A stretch of 64,000 nucleotides of DNA. Origin: Planctomycetota bacterium. GTDB taxonomy: Bacteria > Planctomycetota > GCA-002687715 > DRQF01. Below, in pieces: positions 34,312 through 43,012 of this stretch; position 1 is the first letter of the stretch; each line of letters begins with the position of its first letter. A program made the translations under genes and the position numbers. Under the pieces are notes generated by a model. It ran no database searches. It was not told the origin of the DNA and worked only from the letters and a program-made list of their open reading frames with translations. The stretch spans positions 62,001-126,000 of the forward strand of contig JACKGY010000003.1 in the NCBI GenBank assembly GCA_020639295.1, in the 5' to 3' direction.

Positions 34312-36387
34312 TCAGTTGATGGTCACCTGCACCGCGTTCGACAGGTAGACGAAAGGCGCGGCGGAGGAGGTGATCGCGGCCTGGAAGGACGTCAACACCG
34401 CTCCCGTCGGAATGCCGAAGTTCGGGAAGGTGAAGGTGATGTCCATCAGACCGCTCGACGTGGTGAAGAACATCGCGTCGATCGGCAGGCCGATGAAGCC
34501 GCCCTGAGCCCAGCTGATGGCATCGACGAAGACGCCGATGCCCAGCGGGATGCCCGAGCCGGTGACGCCGGGGCCACCGATGTCGAACTGACCGATGCCG
34601 CCGGGGTAGGTGGCGGACACGGGATTCAGCTGACCGTAGAGGACGGCGATGGCCTGGCCGGGCTCACCGTCGAAGCTCATCTTCATCGAGCCACCCTGGG
34701 TGACGTTGGCGTAGTAGGGGCCACCCAGGCCGGCCGCGATCGGCGTGGCGTTGATGTTCAGCGAGGAGTTGATGTCGAAGGCCGCGAGACCGGTCCGCGG
34801 AGCCTGACCGGGGGTCGGCTGCGGATCGATGACGCTGACGTCGTCGATGGCGATGTCGTGGTTGGTCGAACCACCATCGTTGCGGCCGCGGAAGCGCAGC
34901 TGGACGACCTGGCCGGCATAGGCCGCCAGGTTGACCGTCTGCTGGGTCCACTGCGAGAGCGCCCAGGACGCCGCGGTCTGCTGGTGACCGATCGGGCCGA
35001 GAGCATTCATGGTGACGAGACCGCCGGGGTAGGAGATCACGTCGACCGACAGGAAGTTCTCGTAGCTCGGCTGGTAGTAGTTCCAGGAGTGCATCCAGAA
35101 CTGCGCGATCGGCGCGACCGTGCCGCTCAGGTCGAGGCAGGGCGAGAGCAGGTTCACCTGGGCGTAGTTACCGCTCGAGTCCTCGACGTAGGCGTAGTAG
35201 GCGCTACCGGTCGTATGGTCGCCACCGACCGGGCCGGTGTTGACCGAGCTGGTCTGACCCTTGAAGAAGTGCCAGTCCGAATCCGTGCCGGTGGAATCGG
35301 TGGTCTCCTGGAGCCAGCCGGTCGGCGGGATCAGGGTGTTGTTGACCGTCGTGCTGTCGAAGTTCTCGGCGAAGGGCAGGTTGACCAGCGGCAGGCCGAA
35401 GGACGGCGAGTAGTTCTTGGTCAGCGCGTTGTCCGCCAGGTTGGCGTCGCCGGGGTTGACGACTGTGACCACCAGCGAGTTCGCGGAACCGCCGATGAAG
35501 TTGGCCGGGGTGGCGAAGCTGTACTGGTAGGTGGCGTTCGGGTTCATCGCCGCCGGCAGGATGATGAACTCGCTGACGACGCCGCCGGCGTTCAGGTCGT
35601 AGTCGACCTGGATCGCGCTGCCGCTGGGCAGGATGCCGGAGCCGACGTTTTTGACCGTCACGATGATGGTCTGGTTGCCGGCGAGGGCGAGGCAGCTCGT
35701 CGTGGCCGCGTCGGTCGGGGCGTCGATCGAGGCCAGGGCCAGGTCATTGGCCGGCGGCTGCTCGATGAGGATGTTGTCGATGGCCCACCAGTAGTCGTAG
35801 CCGTAGCGGTAGTTGAAGCGGAGCTGGGCGACGGTCGAGCCGCCGGTGGCGGCGGTGATGTCGTACTTCTTCAGCACCGTCGTATCGGTGTTCGGCTGTC
35901 CATAGCCGACGCTGACCGTGTAGTTGTCGATCACGTTCCAGACCAGGCCGTCGAAGATCTCGGTCTGGGCGTAGTCCGGGAAGGGCGTGGTGGACTGAAG
36001 GGCGTGGAAGGAAGTCTGGAAGGACAGGTTCAGCAGGGTCGTGCCGCTGGCGTCGAAGCTCGGCGCGCGCAGGATCGACACGTACTGACCGTAGAGTGAG
36101 CTCCAGGCCGCGGCACCGTCAGGATCGGCGCAGGCGACCGGGGCGGTGAAGCCCGAGTCCCAGACGCGACCGGGAAGGTTGTCGAAACGGAAAGGAGCCG
36201 GCACGTAGGTGGCCGGGGGAGTCGGCACGGACGTGGCCGTCTCGAGATAGGCGATCGAGCTCCAGCCCTGCGGCGGCACGAGGCCGACCGCGGTCGAGAA
36301 GTCCTCCTGCATGAAGATCTGCGCGGAGAGGCTCGTCGCGAAAAGGGCGGCAACCAGAGCGATGGCTGCCAGCTTGGACCTCAACAT
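34312..36387 (-). CDS. Large secreted MAM-like/CARDB protein, paralog 2
   Basis: A 691-residue paralog with the same layout as its neighbour: signal peptide, jelly-roll domain, CARDB-like Ig domain (IIVTVKNVGSGILPSGSAIQ), second jelly-roll domain (NHDIAIDDVSVIDPQP), and the shared C-terminal domain ending PFVYLSNAVQVTIN. The nucleotide tract 35768-36211 is identical to 33384-33827 in paralog 1, while CARDB and second jelly-roll domains differ clearly. Partial gene conversion or recent segmental duplication would explain this. In its second jelly-roll domain it is closer to paralog 3 (SWNYYQPSYENFLSVDVISY). Confidence 0.85.
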   Translation of the reverse strand: MLRSKLAAIALVAALFATSLSAQIFMQEDFSTAVGLVPPQGWSSIAYLETATSVPTPPATYVPAPFRFDNLPGRVWDSGFTAPVACADPDGAAAWSSLYGQYVSILRAPSFDASGTTLLNLSFQTSFHALQSTTPFPDYAQTEIFDGLVWNVIDNYTVSVGYGQPNTDTTVLKKYDITAATGGSTVAQLRFNYRYGYDYWWAIDNILIEQPPANDLALASIDAPTDAATTSCLALAGNQTIIVTVKNVGSGILPSGSAIQVDYDLNAGGVVSEFIILPAAMNPNATYQYSFATPANFIGGSANSLVVTVVNPGDANLADNALTKNYSPSFGLPLVNLPFAENFDSTTVNNTLIPPTGWLQETTDSTGTDSDWHFFKGQTSSVNTGPVGGDHTTGSAYYAYVEDSSGNYAQVNLLSPCLDLSGTVAPIAQFWMHSWNYYQPSYENFLSVDVISYPGGLVTMNALGPIGHQQTAASWALSQWTQQTVNLAAYAGQVVQLRFRGRNDGGSTNHDIAIDDVSVIDPQPTPGQAPRTGLAAFDINSSLNINATPIAAGLGGPYYANVTQGGSMKMSFDGEPGQAIAVLYGQLNPVSATYPGGIGQFDIGGPGVTGSGIPLGIGVFVDAISWAQGGFIGLPIDAMFFTTSSGLMDITFTFPNFGIPTGAVLTSFQAAITSSAAPFVYLSNAVQVTIN

Positions 36388-36964
36388 GAGGCGTACTCCT
36401 GTTCGTCGGATGGTGGAATCGGCAGTTCATCGCGTCTGCGCAGCACAGGGCGCGAGGATCATGAGCAAGGGAGAATCTACTCATTCGTGCTGGCACTGCA
36501 CGAAAAATCGACCTTGTGCGACTTTTTGACCACAATGAGATGGGGGGGGGAATTGCGAGGTCTCCGGTTTCCATTTGCCAAGTCTTTCCGATGCAGAGAC
36601 TTCGGGAGTTTCCGGCTGGGCTTGGTGGTGGCGTCTGGAAGAGTTCGGCCCGACCCCGACCTGGCGGTTCGCCCTTCAAGGAAGAGGACGGGTGCGGGGC
36701 TGCGGGGGGGGGGGGGGGGGGCCCCGACGGGAGCTGGCCCCTTCGGCTTCGTTCCACGACAAGGAAACGCTGAACGGGCCGGAGTCCACCCGGAGCGGTC
36801 AGGCCTCGGCGGCGCGCGTCCAGGACGAGACCGTCCGGATGGAGCCCGGGGCGACGATCGTGGGCTTCTCCGGTGTTCCTCTGCGGGGGAACGTCGACGA
36901 ATCCGGTGCACGCAAATGAGCTGCGCTGGAACCGCCGATCGAGAGGTGAATCGCGGCAAGAAGA
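36388..36964. other. Long intergenic region with two poly-G tracts
   Basis: About 580 bp without a credible gene. It holds the GGATCATGAGCA element (36456-36467) of paralog 2, a TAGATT -10-like sequence on the minus strand, a run of nine G (36542-36550) and a run of 18 G (36704-36721). Its AT content is visibly higher at the left end. Open frames through it lack coding features. Confidence 0.7.
36456..36467 (-). promoter_or_regulatory. Conserved GGATCATGAGCA element upstream of paralog 2
   Basis: The same 12-mer as at 34076, here 69 bp before the paralog 2 start, followed by an extended match of AGGGAGAATCTA resembling paralog 1's region. Confidence 0.5.
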
Positions 36965-36992
36965 AGGGGCCCCGGCTTTCGCCGGGGCCCCT
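36965..36992 (-). terminator. Rho-independent terminator of paralog 3
   Basis: A 12-bp perfect stem AGGGGCCCCGGC, loop TTTC, complement, with TCTTCTTG following on the minus strand. It lies 30 bp after the stop of the 37022 gene. Confidence 0.82.
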
Positions 36993-37021
36993 CGAGGTTC
37001 GCTACGAACCGAAGGTCTCGA

Positions 37022-39052
37022 TCAGTTGATGTTGACCTGGACCGCGTTCGACAGATAGACGAAGGGCGCGGCCGGAGTCGTGATGGCGGACTGGAAGGCG
37101 GTCAGCGGCGTTCCCATCGGGATACCGAAGTTCGGGAACGTGAAGGCCACCTGCAGAGCGCCCGCGGCGCTGGTGAAGAACATCGAGTCGATCGGGAGGC
37201 CGATGAAGCCGCCCTGCGACCAGCTGATGGCGTCGACGAAGACGCCGATGCCGACCGGGATGCCGGCACCGTTGACGCCGGGACCACCGATGTCGAACTG
37301 GCCGACACCACCGGGGAAGGTGGCGGAGACCGGGTTCAGCGGGCCGTAGAGGACCGCGATCGGCTGGTTCGGCGCGCCGTCGAAGCTCATGGTCATGTTG
37401 CTACCCTGCGTGACGCCGGCGTAGTAGGGACCATTGAGACCGCTGGAAACGGTCGCGTTGTTGATGTTCTGCGAGTTGTTGATGTCGAAGACCGCGAGGC
37501 CCGGACGGGGGTTCTGGCCGGGCGTCGGCATCGGGTCGAAGACGCTGACGTCGTCGATCGCGATGTCGTGGTTGGTCGAACCGCCGTCGCTACGACCGCG
37601 GAAGCGGATCTGGACGGTCTGGCCGACGTAGGCGGCCAGGTTCACGGTCTGCTGGGTCCACTGCGACAGGCTCCAGTCGGTGCCGGCGGTGGTCTGCTGG
37701 TGACCGACCGGACCGAAGGCATCCATGGTGACGGCGCCACCGGGGAAGCTGATGATGTCGACCGAGAGGAAGTTCTCGTTGCTCGGCTGGTAGTAGTTCC
37801 AGGAGTGCATCCAGAACTGCACGATCGGAGCGATCGACAGCGAGAGGTCCATGCAGGGCGAGAGCAGGTTGACCTGCGCGTACTCGCCACCCGAGTCCTC
37901 GACGTAGGCGTAGTAGCCAGCGCCGGTGGTGTGGTCACCGTTGGCCGGGCCGGTGTTGAACGAGGTCGTGATGCCGCTGTAGAAGTGCCAGTCGGAGTCC
38001 GTGCCGACGGCATCCGCGGTGTCCTGCTGCCAGCCGGTCGGCGGGGTCAGGCTGTTGTTGACGGCGGTGCTGTCGAAGTTCTCGAAGTAGGGCAGCGCGA
38101 CGGTGGGCAGGGTCGGGTTGCCGCCGTAGACGCCCGACTGGGTGTCGTTCGCGGCGTTGCCGTCGCCGAGGAGGACGATGGCGACGTCAAGGGTGTTGGG
38201 GCCCGGAGCCGGCAGGTTGGCCTGACCGGCAAAGGTGAACTGGGCGCTGTCGCCGAAGTTCATCGTCGTGGGCAGGTTGAGGAACTCGGTGTTGATCGGT
38301 CCGGCGTTGACGCTGAAGTCGAACTGGACCATGGTGCCGGCGACGACGGGAGCAGCACCGTTGTTCTGGAAGGTGACGGTGACGGTGTTGTTGCCCTGGA
38401 CCGGAATGCAGCCCAGCGGCTGATCGACCGGGGTGTCGATGGACACGAGGGCGAGGTCGACCGCGGCCGGCTCCTGGACCAGGATGTTGTCGATGGCGTA
38501 CCACCAGTCGTAGCCGTACTGGTAGCTGAAGCGCAGCTGGGCGTTCATCGCGCCACCGGCGGCGGCGGTGATGTTGAAGGTCTCGGTGCCCACGCCGACG
38601 GCCGGGTAGTTGATGTCGGCATTGACGGTGTTGTTCGCCTGCGCGGCGACCGTGTTCCAGACCAGGCCGTCGAAGACGTCGATCGACCAGCCGGACGACA
38701 GGTCGCGCAGCTGACGGTCGACCATCAGCTCGGCCGCGAGGGCGATGCTGGTGTCGAAGGTCGCGCTACGCAGGAAGGACGTGCCGCCGACGCCGAAGCC
38801 GGCGTTGTCGGGGTCGCAGATGGCGAAGGGAGCGGTCATTCCGGGGGGCGTGGCGCGACCGCCGGGGTTGTCGAAACGCCAGTCCGTCTTGACCTGGGCA
38901 AGGTAGGCGAAAGCCTTGGTGCTCCAGCCGGTCGGCGGAACCTGACCGACGGCGGTCGAGAAGTCTTCGCTGTAGAGCGTGACCTGGGCCGCCGCGACGG
39001 AAGCGAAGAGTGAAACGGCCAGAGCGATGGCCGCAATCCTCGTTCTCCACAT
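37022..39052 (-). CDS. Large secreted MAM-like/CARDB protein, paralog 3
   Basis: A 676-residue paralog: signal peptide (MWRTRIAAIALAVSLFASVAAA), first jelly-roll domain (GWSIDVFDGLVWNTVA to WWYAIDNILVQEP), CARDB-like domain (NTVTVTFQNNGAAPVVAGT), second jelly-roll domain (STNHDIAIDDVSVFDPMP) and the common C-terminal domain (NFGIPMGTPLTAFQSAITTP, PFVYLSNAVQVNIN). Its first domain is more divergent from paralogs 1 and 2. There are no enzyme motifs. Likely an extracellular adhesive or binding protein. Confidence 0.85.
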   Translation of the reverse strand: MWRTRIAAIALAVSLFASVAAAQVTLYSEDFSTAVGQVPPTGWSTKAFAYLAQVKTDWRFDNPGGRATPPGMTAPFAICDPDNAGFGVGGTSFLRSATFDTSIALAAELMVDRQLRDLSSGWSIDVFDGLVWNTVAAQANNTVNADINYPAVGVGTETFNITAAAGGAMNAQLRFSYQYGYDWWYAIDNILVQEPAAVDLALVSIDTPVDQPLGCIPVQGNNTVTVTFQNNGAAPVVAGTMVQFDFSVNAGPINTEFLNLPTTMNFGDSAQFTFAGQANLPAPGPNTLDVAIVLLGDGNAANDTQSGVYGGNPTLPTVALPYFENFDSTAVNNSLTPPTGWQQDTADAVGTDSDWHFYSGITTSFNTGPANGDHTTGAGYYAYVEDSGGEYAQVNLLSPCMDLSLSIAPIVQFWMHSWNYYQPSNENFLSVDIISFPGGAVTMDAFGPVGHQQTTAGTDWSLSQWTQQTVNLAAYVGQTVQIRFRGRSDGGSTNHDIAIDDVSVFDPMPTPGQNPRPGLAVFDINNSQNINNATVSSGLNGPYYAGVTQGSNMTMSFDGAPNQPIAVLYGPLNPVSATFPGGVGQFDIGGPGVNGAGIPVGIGVFVDAISWSQGGFIGLPIDSMFFTSAAGALQVAFTFPNFGIPMGTPLTAFQSAITTPAAPFVYLSNAVQVNIN

Positions 39053-39132
39053 AAGGAACTCTCCTTAGGTACTCGTGATCGATGAAACGGTGTGAAACGG
39101 GCCCGACCAGGGAAACGCAGCTTCTCCAGGCC

Positions 39133-39144
39133 GGATCATGAGCA
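39133..39144 (-). promoter_or_regulatory. Conserved GGATCATGAGCA element upstream of paralog 3
   Basis: The third exact copy of the 12-mer, 81 bp before the paralog 3 start. A looser match (GGTCATGAACG) lies upstream of paralog 4 around 41440. Confidence 0.5.
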
Positions 39145-39262
39145 ACGGGGAGACGCTACCAGATGCGGGCCGATGCCGATACGGCTTTCGGAATTTTATG
39201 CAGGGTCACCGACTGCGACTGACGTAGCCGACTTGTGGCCAGGGACTTCCGCCCGAAGAAAA

Positions 39263-39288
39263 GGCGTCCCGACCTAGGTCGGGACGCC
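39263..39288 (-). terminator. Palindromic terminator of paralog 4
   Basis: A 26-bp perfect palindrome: GGCGTCCCGACCT and its complement. TTTTCTTCGG follows on the minus strand. A second stem, ACCGGTCGCC-TG-GGCGACCGGT (39299-39320), lies between it and the stop of the 39343 gene. Confidence 0.8.
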
Positions 39289-39342
39289 GCTGTCGGTCAC
39301 CGGTCGCCTGGGCGACCGGTCAGGTCGAGGTCGGGCTCGGGA

Positions 39343-41361
39343 TCAGTTGAGCGTCACCTCGATCGCGTTCGCCAGATAGGAGAAGGGCGCCGACGAGGAC
39401 AGGATGCCGAACTGGAAGGTGGTCAGCACCGTGCCCGAGGGCAGACCGAAGGTGGGCATCCGCAGGGTCATGCTGCCGGTGCCGGTCCCGTCGGTGATCC
39501 ACAGCGCGTCGAAGCCGAAGGGCAGGCCCGGCGTGGTGTGGAAGAGGATGCCGTCGCCGAAGGCGGTGAGGTCCGACGGGAAGCCGGTCATCGGGTTGAG
39601 CGCCGCAACGCCGCAGTCCATCTGACCGATCAGACCGAAGGTGGCCGCGCCCCGGTTCAGCGGCGCGAAGAAGCTCGTCACCGGCTGGTTGGCCTCGCCC
39701 TCGAAGACGATGTCGAAGAAGTCGCCCTGGTTGATGGTGGTGAAGTAGGGGCCCGGCTGGCCGCTGTCGACCCCGAAGCCGACGTTGTTCACCGGGTTGT
39801 CGATGCGGAAGACCGCAAGGCCGGCCCGGGGGGCCTGGCCGACGTCGTAGACCAGGTCGACCAGGCTGACGTCGTCGATCGCCTCGTCGTCGTAGAAGTC
39901 GCCGTTGTCGTTGCGACCGCGGAAGACGCACTTGACGATGTTGCCGGCGAAGGCCGAGAGGTCGACGATCTGCTGGGTCCAGCCGCTGCCGGCGCCGTTG
40001 CCCAGGATGGTCGCGGCGCTCATGGTCACCACGCCGCCGTTGCTGAGGTCGATCACGTCGATCTCGAGCACGTTGTCGAGCGGGCCGCCCGGAATCTCGT
40101 CACTGAACTGCCAGAAGAAGAGATGCGGGTTGACCGTTCCGCTCAGGTCGAGGCAGGGCGTGATCAGGTTGATCGGGTTGCTGTCGGTGCCGGAGGAGTC
40201 CTCGATCATCATGTACCAGCCGGTCGCGGTGCCGGTGGTGTGGTCCACCGTCGGGCCGACGCCCGAGGGGGTCGTGCCCTGCTCGTTGCGCCAGTCCGGA
40301 AAGGTGCCGGTGCTGTCGTTGGGATCGTTGCTCCAGCCGGCCGGAACGACCGTCGAGCCCGTGACGGTGGCGTGGCTCTCGAAGTCCTCGGACCAGCCGA
40401 CGGTCTTGGCCGTGTGAGTGACGTTGAGGTCGTAGCTGCGGGTGAGGGCGTTGTCGGCGGGATTGGAGTCGCCGACCAGCAGGACCTCGCAGTCGACGTC
40501 GTGCATGCCCGCGGTGGTCAGGTTGGCGGTCGCGGTGAAGGTGTACTGGAAGCTGGCGCCCGAGGCGACGGCGGCCGGGAGGGCATAGGCCTCGGTGGCC
40601 ACGATCGTGGCGTCGACGGTGAGCTGCATGTTGACCATGAAACCGGCCGGCATGGCCACGCCGCCGTTGTTGGTCATGGTGCAGGTCACGGTGCTCGGAG
40701 CGGCCGGCAGGAAGCAGAGCTCGCCACCGAAGCTGGGCGCGTCGATCGAGTCCATGGTGAGGTCGAAGGCCGGCGGCTCCTCGATCACGAGGTTGTCGAT
40801 GCCCCACCACCAGTCCCAGCCGTACTCGTAGCTGAAGCGGACCTGGCAGTTGGTGGCGCCGCCGGTGAAGGCCGCGATGTTGTAGGTGGTGGTGACGACG
40901 TTCGGCGTGCCGCCGTAGCCGATGTTGATGCTCGGGCCGCTGTCGTTCGGCTTCGAGTCGACCACGTTCCAGACGGTGCCGTCGAAGACCTCGATGGTCC
41001 AGCCCGAGGTCAGGTCCCGGAACTGCTGATCGAAGATGAGGTTGGCGCCGATGGCGAAGGAGGTGTCGAAGGGGGCCGAGGTGAGGGACGAGATGCCGGC
41101 GGTGCCGGAGCCGTTGTCGTCGGCGTCGCAGACGGCGAAAGGCGCGGCGAAGGGCGCGTCGAAGCTGCGGCCACCGGCGTTGTCGAAGCGCCAGAGGGCG
41201 GGGTTCGAGCCGGTGGCGTCGGTCGTCCAGCCACTGGGGGGGGTCGTGCCGGAGGCGGTCGCGAAGTCCTCGGAGTAGAGGACGATCTGCGCGCTGGCCG
41301 AGGCGGCCAGGCACAGGGCGACGAGTGCCACCGTGACGATGGAGGTGAAAGACCTCGTCAT
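39343..41361 (-). CDS. Large secreted MAM-like/CARDB protein, paralog 4
   Basis: A 672-residue, more diverged paralog. It has a signal peptide (MTRSFTSIVTVALVALCLAA), a first jelly-roll domain (GWTIEVFDGTVWNVVD to WWWGIDNLVIEEP), a CARDB-like domain (STVTCTMTNNGGVAMPAGF), a second jelly-roll domain (DDEAIDDVSLVDLVYD) and the family C-terminal domain (PTFGLPSGTVLTTFQFGILS, PFSYLANAIEVTLN). The ATG at 41361 is used because it begins the signal peptide; the upstream extension is spurious. Confidence 0.85.
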   Translation of the reverse strand: MTRSFTSIVTVALVALCLAASASAQIVLYSEDFATASGTTPPSGWTTDATGSNPALWRFDNAGGRSFDAPFAAPFAVCDADDNGSGTAGISSLTSAPFDTSFAIGANLIFDQQFRDLTSGWTIEVFDGTVWNVVDSKPNDSGPSINIGYGGTPNVVTTTYNIAAFTGGATNCQVRFSYEYGWDWWWGIDNLVIEEPPAFDLTMDSIDAPSFGGELCFLPAAPSTVTCTMTNNGGVAMPAGFMVNMQLTVDATIVATEAYALPAAVASGASFQYTFTATANLTTAGMHDVDCEVLLVGDSNPADNALTRSYDLNVTHTAKTVGWSEDFESHATVTGSTVVPAGWSNDPNDSTGTFPDWRNEQGTTPSGVGPTVDHTTGTATGWYMMIEDSSGTDSNPINLITPCLDLSGTVNPHLFFWQFSDEIPGGPLDNVLEIDVIDLSNGGVVTMSAATILGNGAGSGWTQQIVDLSAFAGNIVKCVFRGRNDNGDFYDDEAIDDVSLVDLVYDVGQAPRAGLAVFRIDNPVNNVGFGVDSGQPGPYFTTINQGDFFDIVFEGEANQPVTSFFAPLNRGAATFGLIGQMDCGVAALNPMTGFPSDLTAFGDGILFHTTPGLPFGFDALWITDGTGTGSMTLRMPTFGLPSGTVLTTFQFGILSSSAPFSYLANAIEVTLN

Positions 41362-41746
41362 GGGAGGATTGCTCCTGTGGTTTCGGGTTCGTGCAAAAGG
41401 GTCTACGCCGTAGGGGCCGCCGAGGCCTGCCCGGACGGCGGTCATGAACGCTGCTGGGAGCTTAGGTGATTCAGGGGTCGGAACCGAACCGATTTTTACC
41501 GAGTTTTTCTCAAGTATGTCGCCTGCGACATCATGGGCCATCGTTTGCGGGGGTGATCACTCCCTTTTGGCCTAGGGCGTCATCGACGCCTCGCCTTTGG
41601 CTTGAGCGCCGATCGGGGCCGCGTCGATATCCCGACGGGCGGAGGCCGTCGACTCCAGGGGGTCGGCCGCCGGGCCCCGAGCAGGGACCAGGACCAGGAC
41701 CAAGGCAAGGGACTCGGGCCCGGGCCGCAGCGCGGCGGAGGACAGG
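41362..41746. other. Intergenic region between paralog 4 and cheY
   Basis: A 385-bp divergent region. It includes a comparatively AT-rich stretch (CGATTTTTACCGAGTTTTTC near 41490) suitable for promoters and a perfect 7-2-7 inverted repeat at 41516-41531. Near 41685-41715 there is a GACCAGGACCAGGACC run. No gene is recognised. Confidence 0.6.
41516..41531. promoter_or_regulatory. Operator-like inverted repeat
   Basis: ATGTCGC-CT-GCGACAT, a perfect 16-bp dyad beside the AT-rich presumed promoter between paralog 4 and the chemotaxis genes. The cognate regulator is unknown. Confidence 0.4.
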
Positions 41747-42118
41747 GTGAAGGCGATCATCATCGACGATTCTCGAGCCGTCCGCAGCATGCTCAAGCGC
41801 ATGCTGGTCGGACTCGGCTTCGAGACCACCGAGGCCGGAGATGGCCAGCAGGCGCTCGATCGCCTGGCGGAGAATCCCGACCTCGGCCTGGCCCTGGTCG
41901 ACTGGAACATGCCGGTGATGAACGGCTACGAGTTCATCAAGGCGGTCCGCGCCGACAGCTCCTGGAATCACATGAAGATCATCATGGTCACCACCGAGAC
42001 GGAGATCGTGAAGATGATGGCGGCGCTCAACGCCGGCGCCGATGAGTGGGTCATGAAGCCGTTCACCGCCGAGGTGATCGCCGAGAAGATCCGGCTGTCG
42101 GGCATCAAGACGATTTGA
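41747..42118 (+). CDS. CheY-like response regulator
   Basis: A 123-residue stand-alone receiver domain. The acidic pair IIDDSR, phospho-acceptor Asp in ALVDWNMPVMNGYEF (about residue 52), Thr in IIMVTTETE and Lys in VMKPFTAE are all present. It has the typical CheY length and no output domain. The start is GTG at 41747 after GGAGGACAG. It heads a three-gene run with cheR and a CheX-type phosphatase, so it is probably the diffusible regulator these proteins act around. Confidence 0.93.
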   Translation: MKAIIIDDSRAVRSMLKRMLVGLGFETTEAGDGQQALDRLAENPDLGLALVDWNMPVMNGYEFIKAVRADSSWNHMKIIMVTTETEIVKMMAALNAGADEWVMKPFTAEVIAEKIRLSGIKTI

Positions 42119-42158
42119 CCAGGGGCCCTTCGCAACGGGAATTCCGAGCCGTCAGGAC

Positions 42159-43007
42159 ATGAGCATCAGCCCGGCCGATTTCGAGTTCATGCGCCGCTTC
42201 GTGCTGGAGCGCTCCGCGATCGTGCTCGACGAATCCAAGCAGTATCTCGTCGAGACGCGGCTCGAGACCCTGCTGCGGACCGAAGGCAGCTCCGAGTCGC
42301 CGTCGACCCTCATCGCCAAGCTCCGCGCCGCGCCCACCGGCGCCCTCGCCGACAAGGTCGTCGATGCGATGACGACCAACGAGACCAGCTTCTTTCGCGA
42401 CCTCCATCCCTTCGACGCCCTGCGCCGGGACGTGCTGCCGGAGCTGATCCAGCGCAACGCCGCCGACCGGAGCCTGTCGATCTGGTGCGGTGCCGCCTCG
42501 AGCGGGCAGGAGCCGTTCACGATCGCGATGACGATCCTCGAGGGCTTCCCGCAGATCGCGGGCTGGAAGTTGAAATTCGTCGCCACCGACATCAGCCACG
42601 AGATGCTCGCCCGCTGTCGCGAAGGACGCTACAGCCAGCTCGAGGTCAACCGTGGCCTGCCCGCGCCGCTCCTGGTCAAGTACTTCGATCGCGACGGCCT
42701 CCACTGGCGGATCAAGGACTCGCTGCGCCGCATGGTCGAATTCCGCGAGCTGAACCTCGTGGGTTCCTGGCCGATGCTTCCAGCCCTGGACATCGTCTTC
42801 CTCCGCAACGTGCTGATCTACTTCGACGCGCCGACCAAGCAGAAGATCTTCGCGCGCATCCACAAGGCCATGAAGCCCGATGGCTACCTCTTCCTGGGGG
42901 CCGCCGAATCGACCCTGGGCTACTCGGAAGCGTTCGAGCGGGCGAAGGTCGGGGCCACGCATTGTTTCCGGCCACGCGCCACCGTTTCGAGCCCCAGCGG
43001 GAGCTGA
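42159..43007 (+). CDS. cheR: CheR-type chemoreceptor methyltransferase
   Basis: A 282-residue SAM-dependent protein-glutamate methyltransferase. The N-terminal all-helical domain (SPADFEFMRRFVLERSAIVL) is followed by MTTNETSFFRD, the SAM motif IWCGAASSGQEPFTIAM, KFVATDISHEMLARCREGRYS, and FLRNVLIYFD. It methylates chemoreceptors in adaptation. No receptor, CheA or CheW gene is nearby, so its partners must be encoded elsewhere. It lies 40 bp after the CheY gene. Confidence 0.95.
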   Translation: MSISPADFEFMRRFVLERSAIVLDESKQYLVETRLETLLRTEGSSESPSTLIAKLRAAPTGALADKVVDAMTTNETSFFRDLHPFDALRRDVLPELIQRNAADRSLSIWCGAASSGQEPFTIAMTILEGFPQIAGWKLKFVATDISHEMLARCREGRYSQLEVNRGLPAPLLVKYFDRDGLHWRIKDSLRRMVEFRELNLVGSWPMLPALDIVFLRNVLIYFDAPTKQKIFARIHKAMKPDGYLFLGAAESTLGYSEAFERAKVGATHCFRPRATVSSPSGS

Positions 43008-43012
43008 TCGTC

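Noticed and set aside
34201..36099. A 632-codon plus-strand frame ending in the same protein sequence as one at 32450-33715
   Set aside because: Both are antisense to the secreted paralogs, and the shared end simply reflects the identical 444-bp tract.
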